This document shows, in pieces, positions 36,201 through 47,302 of a stretch of DNA of 64,000 nt. Each line of letters starts with the position of its first letter. Position 1 is the stretch's first letter. Where the stretch lies: assembly GCA_036927565.1 (NCBI GenBank), contig JAYESD010000012.1:806001-870000 (forward strand), written 5' to 3'. The position numbers were made by a program, and so were the translations under genes. The notes under the pieces were generated by a model that worked only from the letters and a program-made list of their open reading frames with translations, searched no databases and had not been told where the DNA came from. The DNA is from Tuctoria greenei. Taxonomy: Eukaryota > Streptophyta > Magnoliopsida > Poales > Poaceae.

Positions 36201-39200
36201 TAACTGCTGACCTAGAGACTGGACAGGTTAGAGTAAAAATAAGTACACTCTTGTGTTTATTTTCTTTGACTGTTACATACATTTGTAGTATTGATTTTAA
36301 ACCTCTTAAATCATCCAGGTTCTTGAAAACACAGAGGTGAAGAAAATTGTGGCTTCCGCATACCCCTTTGGAGCTTGGTTGCAGGAACGTACACGTTCTA
36401 TAAAGCCTGTCAACTTCCTCTCTTCAACCATCATGGACAATGAGACGGTTTTGAGGCATCAACAGTAAGAATCCATCTAAGTTTGTTACGTTATTTTTCT
36501 TGTATGAGTTCTGGCTTTGTGGAACTTTGTATGCTTGCTATCCACAGAGGTTTTGTGCATGTATGTCTGATATTCATGTGCTTATCATATGTTGGAAAAG
36601 GTGTTGTGTGGCAACCATTGATATAAATAAGATAGTTTGGTTTATTCATGAACGAAGAGAATGATGTTGACAGTATAACATTATGGACAATTTCTTGCTA
36701 TACACTCCACTACAATGTTTCGGAAGATGCTTCCAGACAATGCAAAATCTTGGAACGACTGTGGTGTTACGTAAAGAGCATGATTTCAACATGCTCGTGT
36801 GCAACCTAGATATACTGATTTTAGATCAGAAATTGAACAATTAGAGGTGTCAAATTATTATATTCAGGCTGAATGTTTGACATAAACATACTGTCATTTT
36901 CCCTAGGGCATTTGGCTATTCTAGTGAAGATGTGCAAATGGTAATTGAATCAATGGCTTCACAAGGAAAGGAACCAACATTTTGCATGGGTGATGACATT
37001 CCATTAGCTGTGTTGTCACAAAAGCTACACTTATTATATGATTATTTCAAGCAGCGGTTTGCACAGGTTAGTAAATCCTCAAATATATTATGGTAGTTAA
37101 TTAGTTTAGCCCTTTAAAGTGCATGTGGACTGCTATATTCAAACTTAAATCTGTATCTTTGAGAGGTCAAGTACATCTTCCCCTGTTTAAGTTACAGTAA
37201 AAACTCCACCCATCTTTTGTCTATCTTCCAAGTGTGTTATACTAGTCAGTAATCCAGTATAGATGCAAAGCTTGCATGGCTATTTTGTGAAGAAATTTAA
37301 TACCTTAAGACAAAAAAAAATAGTTGCATAGTCTAATAAATTTAGGATGAGCTATCTATAAGTCACAACTGACTTTTAACTTTTACTTTGTATCAGTATT
37401 TAGCATGAGCTATCTAGCATTTTCTTGGTGGAATCTGGTTTCTTTATTTACAAAAGTTGGTATCAGTATCGCTGCATTCTCATTGTGAAAATTTGGATTT
37501 TATTACTGTTAAGCTACTATGCGCTGACCAGTTGCACCCAAAAGCTTAAAGCTGATGGGGAAGGGTAGGCAATTCACTTATACACTCCATCACCCCCCCT
37601 CACGTGAGGCTCCCTCGGACCTCAAACGTGGAAATAGGAGTGGACTTGCGTCCACTAGGATTCAAACTCGAGACCTCTAGCTCTGATACCATGTTAAGCT
37701 ACTATGTGCTAACCGGTTACACCTAAAAGCTTAAGCTGATGGGGAAGGGTAGGCAGTTCACTTATACACTCCAACAATTAGATGTTTTTCTTTCCCATTT
37801 CTAGGTAACAAATCCTGCCATTGATCCACTCAGAGAAGGTTTAGTTATGTCTCTTGAAGTTAATATCGGTAAAAGAGGCAACATCTTGGAGGTTGGGCCT
37901 GAAAATGCTGATCAGGTCAGTTAATTTTTGAAGTGCAAGTTTACGACCTTACATCTGTTTGTTTTTGGGCAATGTCAAAACACAAACATTTTGACCATTT
38001 CAGGTTGCTCTGTCGAGTCCTGTGCTGAATGAAGGTGAACTAGAATTGCTATTAAGTGACCCAAAACTGAAGCCGAAAGTACTCTCAACGTACTTTGATA
38101 TCCGTAAAGGTCTAGATGGTTCTCTCGATAAGACAATTAAGGCTCTTTGTGAAGAAGCTGATGCTGCTGTGCGGAGTGGTTCTCAACTTCTTGTGCTTTC
38201 TGATCGTTCTGAAGAACCTGTGAGTACTAATGTTTTAGTATGTAATATGTTACCACGATACTTGAAATTTGTTATCTTTCAATTTACATTATGGTAGCAC
38301 AATGCTTTCTTTATTTGTTTCTTGTTTTGTCACAGTCAAATATGTTTGAACCAGCCTTTCTGAATTTCTATTCTGAAACTGTTGTTAAGATCTAAATGCA
38401 TGTATGTTTACCATTCTTTTAATTTCTACATGCTCGGATGCACACAAATTTGTGCAGTTAAGCATAAAAACTGCATTAGAACAAAGTGAATAACACAACA
38501 CCTTTGTAGCTGCATTTTGCGCAGCAATGTACGTGCATGCAAATAAAGAGGGAAATAATATAATACACCTGTGCATTAAGGTAGTGTTGGTTTGTTGAAT
38601 GCAGTTGGATGGTATAGGATCGTCCTGGATGACAACTAATTAAAATTTAGGAAGAGCGAACCTGGCACAGTGGTAGTGTCTCCACTTGTATCCCGAGTTC
38701 TTCGGTTGGATCCAGGCTCTCTGCAAAAGCAGGGGTAAGACTGTATAGAAATGACCCTTCCTCAGACCCCACAATGTGTGGGAACCTTCGGCAGTAGGGA
38801 TGCCCTAATGAGCCTTAATAACAACTAATAGTCACTAACCATAAGTAGTTATTAGAGCTAACAGAACTTGAACTGAGTGGTTCAACCTTTTTTATTTAGA
38901 ATGATACAACTTCCGGATGGGAATATTCTGAGAATCTGAACCATCTCATCCTGGATGAGTTGGTATTTTTCAGCCAACCAAATGCTCATACCTGAACATA
39001 TCTAGGACAAGTCTATCCATGTATCATTTCCTCCTCGAACCAAACACTACCTAGCATATGATGCTCAGTCACTGATGCATGTAGATGCTGTTCTCACTTC
39101 TCGCTTCAAATGAACACAAATCAGGCTAATGGTTCATTTTTTCTTATTACATAAAACTGTTGACACATCGTATTCAACTTACATTGACCCTTTTTATCTT

Positions 39201-42200
39201 GGAAGTACCACAGAAAAATATTTCCTGCCTAATCTAGTATAATTTCTGTTTCAAATTTTCTGATCTCATGTCCAAAAAAGACTAACATTACTTTTACTAA
39301 TGATGCATGATGCACCTTGGTAATTCACTTTCAATGTTTCATTTTCTCTGTATATAATATCAAAATTTCCTTTTGTTTCAAACTCAGATTGTTGATCTTG
39401 GAATTCAAGATGCAGTTGAGAGTGGATTGTTCTTATATTTTACCCATTTCCACACTTCCTGAATTGCAATATTTGAATCCTGTATAATGTAGGAACCAAC
39501 TCGGCCTGCCATACCAATACTTCTAGCTGTTGGTGCCATCCACCAGCATTTGATTCAAAATGGCCTTAGAATGTCGGCCTCTATTGTTGCTGATACTGCT
39601 CAGTGTTTCAGCACCCATCACTTTGCCTGTTTGATCGGATATGGTGCCAGGTATGACCGTAACAGGTTGCTGTCATTAACAATATTTTTTCCAATAACAG
39701 GCAGTTTATTACCCCCTCCATATTTTTTTTTGTTGATGTTGGGAGGGCTAAACCCAGCTCCCCTGACGCCAACAAAAGAAGTTGCTAGGTAGTACTTATA
39801 TTTGCTTTACCTGATTGTCTCATCCTTCACAGAAGTATGTGCATGTTCCCAATCTGAACAAACTTGCGAAAGGGATTAAAAGTCACCATTATCCTTACAA
39901 CAACAACAACAACAAAGCCTTTTTACCCCTAGTTGGGGTAGGCTAGAGATGAAACTTATAACAAAAAATCAATAAAACAACGAGAAAAAAGAACAAGAGG
40001 AAAACAAAGGAAAGGTGGGGGGGGGGGGGGGGGGGGGGGAATACAGAAAGCTTAAGCTAAAAATAAAGGTTCTGGCACATGCATTGCTTACTCCATGAAT
40101 CATACAACTTCAAAATAACCATACAATATTTTCTTAAGTTACTAATATTCATTCGTATAATGCACTTTAGTGCTGTGTGTCCTTATCTGGCACTGGAGAC
40201 ATGCCGACAATGGAGGTTGAGTAACAAAACTGTTAATTTGATGCGAAATGGGAAAATGCCCACAGTGACCATCGAGCAGGCTCAGAGAAACTTTATCAAG
40301 GTATGTTTTTCACCATCTTGTTTGTTGAATGTTGCTGTACTTTCTGTCATCCCTTCGTGTCTGAATATAGCTAGATCTAATAAGGAATTTGATCCCTTAA
40401 GTCCATGTTGGCATGTTAATGTCCTGTTGTCCTAGTTTGATGTTTTAATGAGTCATATTTCATTTATTTTATTCTTTTGTTAATATGTTCAATTCATGCC
40501 TTTTTTCAGGCAATAAAATCCGGTCTGCTCAAGATACTTTCAAAAATGGGCATCTCACTGCTGTCAAGGTTTGTCTATCTCTGCCATCCAATTAGTAGGG
40601 CTTTGCTGTCAATATTGCAATGTGTGAATTTCCTACTGCAATTGTTTAACCGATCCACCCTCTTGGATAGTTACTGTGGAGCTCAGATCTTTGAAATTTA
40701 TGGTCTTGGTCAAGAAGTTGTTGATCTTGCCTTTTGCGGAAGTGTATCAAAAATTGGAGGGCTCACACTGGACGAGGTAACTAAACCTTATTACAGCTAT
40801 TCACCATTTTTTTTCAGTATGCGGCATCAATTACCTTCAATGTCCCAACTCCCAACACAGTCATATATTTATCCAATCTCTATGTTTTTGCTTCCGTTCT
40901 TTTGATTTTATGGGCAAACTGTTTAGAACACCTTTTTGTTGGTCACCTGTATTTCATTTGAAGTTTTGTCTCTTCTGTGACGTCACTTACTAACCCTTCT
41001 TCAACATTATTACCCTATTCTTGTAAAAAGCTGGGCAGAGAAACTTTGTCTTTCTGGGTTAAGGCATTCTCAGAAGATACTGCAAAGAGGCTAGAAAACT
41101 TTGGATTTATCCAATCCAGACCTGGAGGTAATACTTATCTTGTAGCGAAGTATTTTTTGAGTTTGATGCATGTAATCTGCCTTTTTCCTATAATACTACG
41201 TTTTTAATCATAATGTGGTTATTCTAGGACCTGAATTTTAGTTTTGCATGCTAATGTATGTTCTAAGACATGCTAAGGCTCCACAGGCACTGTGGTCAAA
41301 GCCCTTTCCTACTTAAATTTTGCCAATACCAAAGTGCCTTCGTTCATCCTCTCTTGTCATGTAGTATGATAGTTTTAAGCTCACATTTATGCACATTTGT
41401 TTTACTTCACCAGTGGTAAATGTGTAAACTTGACTGCATAATTATATCCATTCTAGTCAAGATTTTAATGCCTTCTTATACTCTCCAACAGTACTCTCTC
41501 CTCACTGCCACATAAAGTACTTGTTTGTGTTATTTTTTCTTTTGCTTTGCACTGAAATAGTACTGAATTATGGCCTTTTATCTTTTCTGAATAGGTGAAT
41601 ACCACTCAAATAATCCTGAGATGTCGAAGCTGCTGCACAAAGCAATTCGTGAAAAAAGGGATAATGCGTATACTGTCTACCAACAACACCTTGCAAGCCG
41701 GCCTGTTAATGTTAGTGATCCTTCTGGTTGCCAACCAGTTGGATTTTTTTTCCTTTTTGTTACTATGAAGTTGAACGACTTTATGGTGCAGGTTCTTCGA
41801 GATCTTCTTGAATTGAAGAGTGATCGTGCACCTATTCCTATTGGCAAAGTTGAGCCTGCAACGTCCATTGTCGAGCGTTTTTGTACCGGTGGAATGTCCC
41901 TAGGAGCCATTTCAAGAGAAACACATGAAGCCATTGCAATTGCAATGAATAGAATTGGTGGTAAATCTAACTCAGGAGAAGGTGGTGAGGTCAGTCACAG
42001 TCAGATAAATATCCTTTATATGAACATACCTATTTAGTTATTTCAAATATCATTGTAAATAAGTACATTGACTTGCTTATGGACTTAAATTGGCAGGACC
42101 CAATCCGTTGGAATCCCCTCACAGATGTTGTAGATGGGTATTCTCCAACACTTCCTCATCTCAAAGGTCTTCAGAATGGTGACACCGCCACAAGCGCTAT

Positions 42201-43404
42201 TAAGCAGGTGAGGCAGCATAATCCATTTCATTTCCTGGTCTTATATATGGTTTGCTTTATTTATGCTATATGCCTTTTCCTTTCACTTTACTTTGGATAT
42301 TATTACGTTTTTATGCAAATTAAAGCCATGAGTATGGATCCCTTGACAAAAAACAATCATGCACTGTTGGATATGTTTTTTTTTTTGTAAAATGAGTGGA
42401 ATTGACCTTAAAAGATCTTCCACAGCAAAAAAAGCTAGTAGGTGGATTATGCATTTTCCAGTGTATCATGTATTTGATCTTTATCTGCATTATCCTTTTA
42501 CAGGTTGCATCTGGGCGTTTTGGAGTTACACCAACCTTTTTAGTAAATGCTGAACAAATTGAGATAAAGATTGCACAAGGTGCAAAGCCTGGTGAAGGGG
42601 GTCAACTTCCTGGCAAAAAAGTCAGTGCATACATTGCTAGGCTGAGGAACTCCAAACCTGGAGTTCCTCTCATATCTCCACCCCCGCACCATGACATATA
42701 TTCTATTGAGGATCTTGCACAGTTAATTTATGACCTTCATCAGGTTTGTCTTCTGCAACTATTGGTGGAATGTTAAGTTGTTAACTAGTAATACTGGTAC
42801 TATGGGCTACAAAAACTTTAATTTCTCCTGGTGCTATGTCAACAAGCTATGCATTTTAACTTGTGGTTTTTTTAATATTAATAAATATATGGAATAAATA
42901 TCCGTCTCAACAGATCAATCCTAAAGCCAAANNNNNNNNNNNNNNNNNNNNNNNNNNNNNNNNNNNNNNNNNNNNNNNNNNNNNNNNNNNNNNNNNNNNN
43001 NNNNNNNNNNNNNNNNNNNNNNNNNNNNNNNGACTGTCGTAATGAAGGTCAACAAGGAAATTGTCAAGATGCTAGAGTGGAATGCTCCCGCAGGGCAGAT
43101 GCAACTGAAGGCTTGATGAGCTTACGTTGTAAGTGAATTGTTGTTTTTGTTAATTAACTGGATATGTATTTTCAAAGTCTTGAATAAAATGTTGGCAATT
43201 TCTATTTTTTTCTTCTGATTTTTGATGTTTTTAAAGGAAAAAACGGGCAGCGAGAAAGGCACCACAATTTTGAAGGAATGGGAGGCATATTTGCCACTCT
43301 TCTGGCAACTGGTACCACCCAGTGAAGAAGACTCGCCTGAGGCCTGTGCCGAGTTTGAGAGAGTACTCGCAAAGCAAGCAAACACCCAGCTATCTGCGAA
43401 GTGA
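31523..43404 (+). CDS. GLU1: Ferredoxin-dependent glutamate synthase, plastid (Fd-GOGAT), interrupted by a gap
   Basis: The enzyme converts glutamine and 2-oxoglutarate to two glutamates with reduced ferredoxin in the chloroplast stroma. Exons placed with consistent phase: 31523-31756, 32521-32833, 33509-33951, 34200-34331, 34503-34601, 34692-34762, 35199-35295, 36134-36226, 36319-36464, 36907-37066, 37805-37915, 38004-38219, 39493-39650, 40171-40300, 40510-40568, 40671-40776, 41031-41127, 41595-41710, 41792-41989, 42097-42207, 42504-42743, 42914 into the gap, about 43032-43128, and 43237-43404. Residues 1-91 are an Ala/Arg-rich transit peptide plus propeptide. Cys92 of [16 protein letters not shown] is the expected Ntn-amidotransferase nucleophile after processing. 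Later blocks include [20 protein letters not shown] and the FMN-domain [17 protein letters not shown] and [11 protein letters not shown]. The N gap removes the rest of the FMN barrel, the Fe-S cysteines and most of the GXGXG domain (family knowledge). The exon after the gap is frame-broken by single-base deletions, probably sequence errors. Confidence 0.95.
33136..33190 (-). repeat. (TTG)n-tailed retroposon fragment, copy 1
   Basis: An intronic segment with AAACAACAACAAAGCCTTTG, then GTTGGGGTAGGCTAGATATG. On the minus strand this ends in a (TTG)n tail. It is one of three related copies in Fd-GOGAT introns; flanking duplications were not found here. Confidence 0.6.
33218..33259. repeat. (GA)n microsatellite
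   Basis: An uninterrupted GA run of about 42 bases in Fd-GOGAT intron 2. A length-variable marker; no function implied. Confidence 0.95.
34102..34151 (-). mobile_element. (TTG)n-tailed SINE-like retroposon with 13-bp target duplication
   Basis: A 50-bp insert, on the minus strand running from the GACCCCAACGTTGTTGGGAC block to a (TTG)n tail. It is bounded by perfect direct repeats TTAAGAAGTACCA at 34089-34101 and 34152-34164. A simple-repeat tail plus a 13-bp duplication indicates target-primed reverse transcription, with strong 5' truncation. It sits in an Fd-GOGAT intron about 50 bp before an acceptor. Confidence 0.75.
37507..37776 (-). mobile_element. 270-bp miniature LTR retrotransposon (SMART/TRIM type)
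   Basis: Two direct repeats of 86 and 85 bp (37507-37592 and 37692-37776) start TGTTAAGCTACTATG and end in CA. Read on the minus strand, the LTR (TGTTGGAGTG...TTAACA) is followed at once by TGGTATCAGAGC, the standard complement of the initiator-Met tRNA 3' end (primer binding site). A purine tract GTGAGGGGGGG lies just before the other LTR. Flanks ATTAC and ATTAG form a 4-of-5 target duplication. The 99-bp interior has no coding. It lies in an Fd-GOGAT intron. Confidence 0.9.
38651..38807 (+). mobile_element. Au-type SINE
   Basis: A tRNA-derived head with an A-box-like CCTGGCACAGTGGTAGTG and a B-box-like TCGGTTGGATCC is followed by CCTTCCTCAGACCCCACAAT and GTGTGGGAACCTTCGGCAGT. This order matches the Au SINE family known from grasses. 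It lies in an Fd-GOGAT intron. Target duplications were not resolved. Confidence 0.8.
39897..39957 (-). repeat. (TTG)n-tailed retroposon fragment, copy 3
   Basis: CAACAACAACAACAAAGCCT followed by TAGTTGGGGTAGGCTAGAGA, the same family as the copies at 33136 and 34102, in another Fd-GOGAT intron. Confidence 0.6.
40017..40039. repeat. Poly(G) run
   Basis: An uninterrupted run of 23 G in an intron. The length may be inaccurate because such homopolymers are hard to sequence. Confidence 0.9.
42932..43031. other. Assembly gap (100 N)
   Basis: Exactly 100 N, a conventional placeholder for a gap of unknown size. The protein jumps from INPKAK to [13 protein letters not shown]. In full-length Fd-GOGATs these blocks are separated by several hundred residues, so the true missing sequence must be well over 1 kb. 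Confidence 0.98.
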
Positions 43405-43836
43405 TCAAATTAGGCAAAAGGAAAGTTTACTCTATTTTGACACTCGCTCTGACTGCAAGAAAAACGTAACTGACATACTTCTGAAGCACCAAAGTGCCCC
43501 GATGACTGCATGTTTGTGGAGGCTCTGCCCAAGTCATCCTTTTGGAACTGAGCTCGCAGAATCATCGTGGATTCATCTTGATGCCCTTGCATCCGAGGTA
43601 ACCCCTGTAAATTGGTTAACTGGCGCCAGGTTGCAAAGCGCTCTAAACTGCTGCAATCTTGTACATGATTCTTGGCCCTTGTCCTGTGTAATTATGTTTT
43701 GGTTAGCTCTTAAATTTATAGGGATCCAATGGAGGCATGCAAGTCGCATGAACATATGGTGCTTGTACATAATAAGGTGTACGGTTCAACAGGATATCTC
43801 AGCTTGCTTTCATGAATGAACGAAGTGGGGTTTGTG
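43405..43836 (+). other. Fd-GOGAT 3' UTR and flank
   Basis: Follows the TGA of Fd-GOGAT. No conserved protein coding is seen. It ends where the hAT element begins. Confidence 0.6.
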
Positions 43837-44329
43837 TAGGGATGTAAGTGGCGCATGCATGCCCGCAAAGCCATTGGGCTAACCTGCACCGCAATCCCGC
43901 GTAAGACCTGCAAAGCGACCCGCTTTGGTGAACCGGGTTCTATGCGGTTGTCCCGCGGCTTTCGTGGCGCCGCAACGCCCGCAAACATTGAGCTCAGACA
44001 TGTTTTGCCGTACTGCACTCACATCCTGCCCTCGAACGCTGTCCCGCTCCCCTGTCCTAATCACGTAGCTACTTGTGGCACAACAACAACAGCAGAACAT
44101 AGTCAAGTTAATCCTCTCCGTGAAATGATCCGGCTCATTTTCCTATTTGTTTTGAATCTACAACAACAAGTTGTGCGGTGTCGCGTTGTGCGGGACGATT
44201 TTTGGGACTAGCAGGTTGCCCGCAAAATCCTGGCGGATTAAGCGGTGCAGTGCTGCATGGCCCGCAAATTCTTCGCGGCTTAAGGGGAGTGGTGAGGGCA
44301 ACCTGCGGGCAGTCCCGCTTACAACCCTA
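43837..44329. mobile_element. Non-autonomous hAT element
   Basis: Begins TAGGGATGTAAGTGG and ends CCGCTTACAACCCTA, imperfect terminal inverted repeats of hAT type. A perfect 8-bp target duplication GGTTTGTG flanks it (43829-43836 and 44330-44337). The 493-bp interior is rich in CCCGC and GCGGG motifs in both orientations, as in other grass hAT MITEs. No transposase is encoded. Confidence 0.92.
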
Positions 44330-44360
44330 GGTTTGTGGCTTTCATGGCCATGATGAGATA

Positions 44361-44446
44361 CTCCCTCCTTTCAAATTACTCTCAAATTACTCGTCACTTT
44401 CTAGTTCATTTTTTAACTAGAAAGTGACAAGTAATTCGGGATGAAG
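44361..44446. mobile_element. Stowaway-type MITE
   Basis: CTCCCTCCTTTCAAATTACT starts the left arm and AAGTAATTCGGGATGAAG the right, around a CACTTTCTAGTTC / GAACTAGAAAGTG-type palindrome. TA flanks both ends. The next MITE starts directly after the shared TA. Confidence 0.75.
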
Positions 44447-44448
44447 TA

Positions 44449-44526
44449 CTCCATATGTTTCAAAAAGATTTGTCGCTTTCTAGTTTATTTTTAAACTATA
44501 AAGCGATAAGTTTTTTAAGACAGGGG
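44449..44526. mobile_element. Stowaway-type MITE, adjacent copy
   Basis: CTCCATATGTTTC with a TCGCTTTCTAGTTTATTTTT / AACTATAAAGCGATAAG palindrome, directly beside the previous MITE. The right end (AAGACAGGGG) is diverged, so the boundary is approximate. Confidence 0.6.
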
Positions 44527-44885
44527 TGTAGTTCTTAAAGCCAATCCAACGTTGTTGTCATCGCCGTCCTCCTTCAGCAAAGGCTTGATTTGATGAAATC
44601 CGATGCTTGGCGGTGGATTAATAGACATCACCCTCTTGGGTTCTACTTCTACCCTTGTATCGTAAAAATGTGAATTCTGCGACAGCTCGAGAAACAAACC
44701 AAGTACATGAGTAAACTAACGTCTCACCTCTATTTCTAATCAATGGTGTGATTCGTATTTTGGTCTGGACTAGGCGGCTTCAGATTTTCAGCTCTACAAG
44801 TGAATTTTATTTTATTTTCCTTACCGTTCACTGGTTTCCGTGGTCACGTGTCACCTTCAGTGATAATCCAAGACTTTAACATATA

Positions 44886-44958
44886 CTTTATTTTTTATTT
44901 GTCACCAATTAGTTTATTTTTGAACTAATTGGTGACAAATAAAAAGATCGAAAAGGAG
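44886..44958. mobile_element. Stowaway-type MITE
   Basis: A left arm with TTTTTTATTTGTCACCAATT and a right arm with AATTGGTGACAAATAAAAAG ending GGAG, flanked by TA. The arms are almost perfect complements, so this copy is relatively young. Confidence 0.85.
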
Positions 44959-45086
44959 TAGTTTTACAAAATTTGCATCGCTGTTCATGGGCAAGTAGAC
45001 GAGATAGTGTACAAACAGCCTCGTAGGATGGGTGTTCAGCTGCCAGTTTGGAGTGCAGCAAATTTAGATGTATTTCTAACGGATAA

Positions 45087-45341
45087 CGGTACGTTTTTTT
45101 GTCTAAATCATTCCAAAGACCTCTGTTACCTTGCAGATATAAAATTAATTATCTTCGATTCCTTTCGTTCCCCTAACGGCAGCAGCTTCGGTTTGTGGAT
45201 TTATTGTCTTTTATGCAAAAAATTGTGGATTTATTATAACTGCGAGGTTATATTGATCGAAAAGAAGATAACATACTTTCAATGGGACTTGGAACGATTC
45301 CATAGGACTTGCTCATCGAGATTCCGTAGGCCTTTGTCTGT
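45087..45341 (+). repeat. S9 upstream region, duplicated unit 1
   Basis: GTCTAAATCATTCCAAAGAC through TTCCGTAGGCCTTTGTCTG recurs at about 46680-46965 with moderate divergence. Unit 1 is broken at TTTGTCTG by a hAT-like element; the second unit shows the uninterrupted sequence. Confidence 0.8.
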
Positions 45342-46281
45342 AGGATGGTAAAAAAAACCGAGGGTGCGGGTACCCGACGAGTTTGACACTCGACGAGTGC
45401 GGCGCGAGTAGATATATGCACCTACGAAGCTGACTCGCACCAGATCTGATATACTGCGGGTGCGGATTTTTATTTCGCACCTGTGGGTGCCCGTCGGGTA
45501 CCCAAAACATATAATCAAGCTATAATATCCCACAACAGCCCAACAACAATTCAACCCATACCTTCCTGTAACCCTAATCAAATCAGCCTAAGCGACAACC
45601 CCCCACCCCTCGCCCCCCGCCGCCCGACCCCGATCGGTTCGACTCCGCCTCGAGCTTCCGAGACCGTAGCCACCACGGCCATGCTCGCACTCGCACGGTG
45701 CCTACTCCCTGCCCTTCAGATCCCGACGGCCATTAGATCCCGCCGCCCTCGACTGGCCGACTCCCACTCGAGTGTGAGCGTCCCCAACCCTCCTCTTCAT
45801 GCGCCTCCCCTTGGATAGCCAGACACCGGAGTCCCAATAGCCGCGCCGCCGCACCCGACCCTCGCCTTCCTTCATGTGCTGCCACCCCGAGCCTCCCCTT
45901 CATCCCCTCTGAGTTTCGATCTGATTCGAGCTTAGATTATTTTTCATTTCCTTTTCTTGTTTTTCATTTGATTATGTCTGATTACCATGGGCTGATCAGG
46001 AGATTTGAGAACTGATTACGTGACCTTGCAACCAAGTTTCGGTTAATCCATGATGAGAGATTATTTGAAATTTGCTGCTACTCTGTTTGATTTGATTTAT
46101 TAGTGGAATTCCCATGGCTATTTGTGGCAGAAACAAAGATGCTTTGCTCGATGTGGGTAGACCCGACGGGTAGCTGAAACCCGACGGGTGTGGGTTCGGA
46201 TGCGAAAATCCACCCGCACTTTTTCTATTTGGGCAGGTTTTTGTTCTACACGATTCGAACCCAACCGATATCATGCCTGCT
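45342..46281. mobile_element. hAT-like element with GC-rich interior
   Basis: Begins TAGGATGGTAAAAAAAACCG after TTTGTCTG. The uninterrupted duplicate (46950 region) reads TTTGCCTGCTCC, and here TGCCTGCTCC resumes at 46281. GGGTACCCGACGAG and CCCGACGGGT motifs lie near both ends. The interior (45595-45950) is unusually GC-rich, with a short open frame MLALARCLLPALQIPTAIRS; this may be captured genic DNA, but I do not recognise it. The right terminus is degraded. Confidence 0.6.
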
Positions 46282-46642
46282 CCAAAATTTGTCTTTCAAA
46301 TTGAGCAGCATAATATCGATATGTAACCATATTCAACTATATAAAGTACATCTTCACGTCATCAACACGTAATAATGTGCTAAACGCCGTCCTTCCCGGT
46401 AAGCGAAAAAATGAGAATAGACGAATTCATCCGCTAAAGCCCTAGCCATCCCACGAATGGTCGCTTCCCTCTTCAGCGCGCACCATGCTGCCCCGACTCC
46501 TCTTCCGCTCCTCCCGCCATCTCCGGCATGGCCTCCAAACCGTAACTCCGGCTGCCGGCACCGCCACCCCGTCTGCTTCCTCTCCGCTTTCGTTTCGCCG
46601 CCTCCCGGGCCTCATTCCCTCGCGCGTCCTCTCCCCACAGCT
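46282..46642 (+). pseudogene. Truncated duplicate of the mitochondrial S9 gene 5' end
   Basis: The promoter-proximal sequence, the leader (AGACGAATTCATCCGCTAAAG) and the first ~52 codons from an ATG at 46485 (MLPRLLFRSSRHLRHGLQTV) duplicate the start of the S9 gene at 47503. The duplicate ends abruptly after CTCTCCCCAC at a half Stowaway-like sequence ending GAGGGAGTAC (46644-46685). It encodes only a targeting presequence. Confidence 0.88.
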
Positions 46643-46679
46643 TTTAAACTACAAACAACAAACTTTTGGGAATAGAGGG

Positions 46680-47095
46680 AGTACATTTTTGTCTAAATCA
46701 TTCCAAAGACCTCTGTTATCTTGCAGATATAAAATTAATTACAAAATGCTTACAAAGTTTGGTTCACTTTATATTCGATCCCTTTCGTTCCCCTAACGGC
46801 AGCAACTTCAATTTGTGGATTTATTTTTTTATGCAAAAAATTGTGGATTTATTATAACTGCGAGGTTTATATTGACCAAAAAGATGATAACATGCTTTCA
46901 ATGGGACTTGGAACGATTCCATAGGGCCTGCTCATCGAGATTCCGTAGGCCTTTGCCTGCTCCAAAACTCGTTTTTCGAACTGAGCAGCATAATACCGAT
47001 GTAACTACATTCAACTATATAAAATACGTCTTCACGTCATCAACACGTAGTAATAAGCTAAACACCGTCCTCCCCAGTAAGCGGGGAAAACGAGC
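46680..47095 (+). repeat. S9 upstream region, duplicated unit 2
   Basis: Repeats unit 1 upstream DNA without the hAT insert (GTAGGCCTTTGCCTGCTCC intact). It continues into a further copy of the promoter sequence (CACGTCATCAACACGTAGTA, GGAAAACGAG) but stops before the coding start. Confidence 0.8.
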
Positions 47096-47302
47096 TGCTT
47101 TATTAGTAAAATTCCCATGGCTATTTGTGGCAGAACAAAGATGCTTTGCTAGATGTGGGTAGACCCGACGTGTACCCGAAACCTATCCGAAACCAGACGG
47201 GTGCGAGTTCGGATGCAAAAATCCACCAGCACACTTTTTCTATTCGAACGGATTTTTGCTCTACCCAATCCGAATCCGACCCGTTGCCATCCCTATTTGC
47301 CT
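47096..47302. mobile_element. hAT-like element, right-end remnant
   Basis: CCCATGGCTATTTGTGGCAG through CCGTTGCCATCCCTA duplicates the right part of the element at 45342-46281. Here the hAT terminus is well preserved (CCATCCCTA) and is followed by TTTGCCTG, the expected target duplication. The left part of this copy is missing. Confidence 0.7.
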
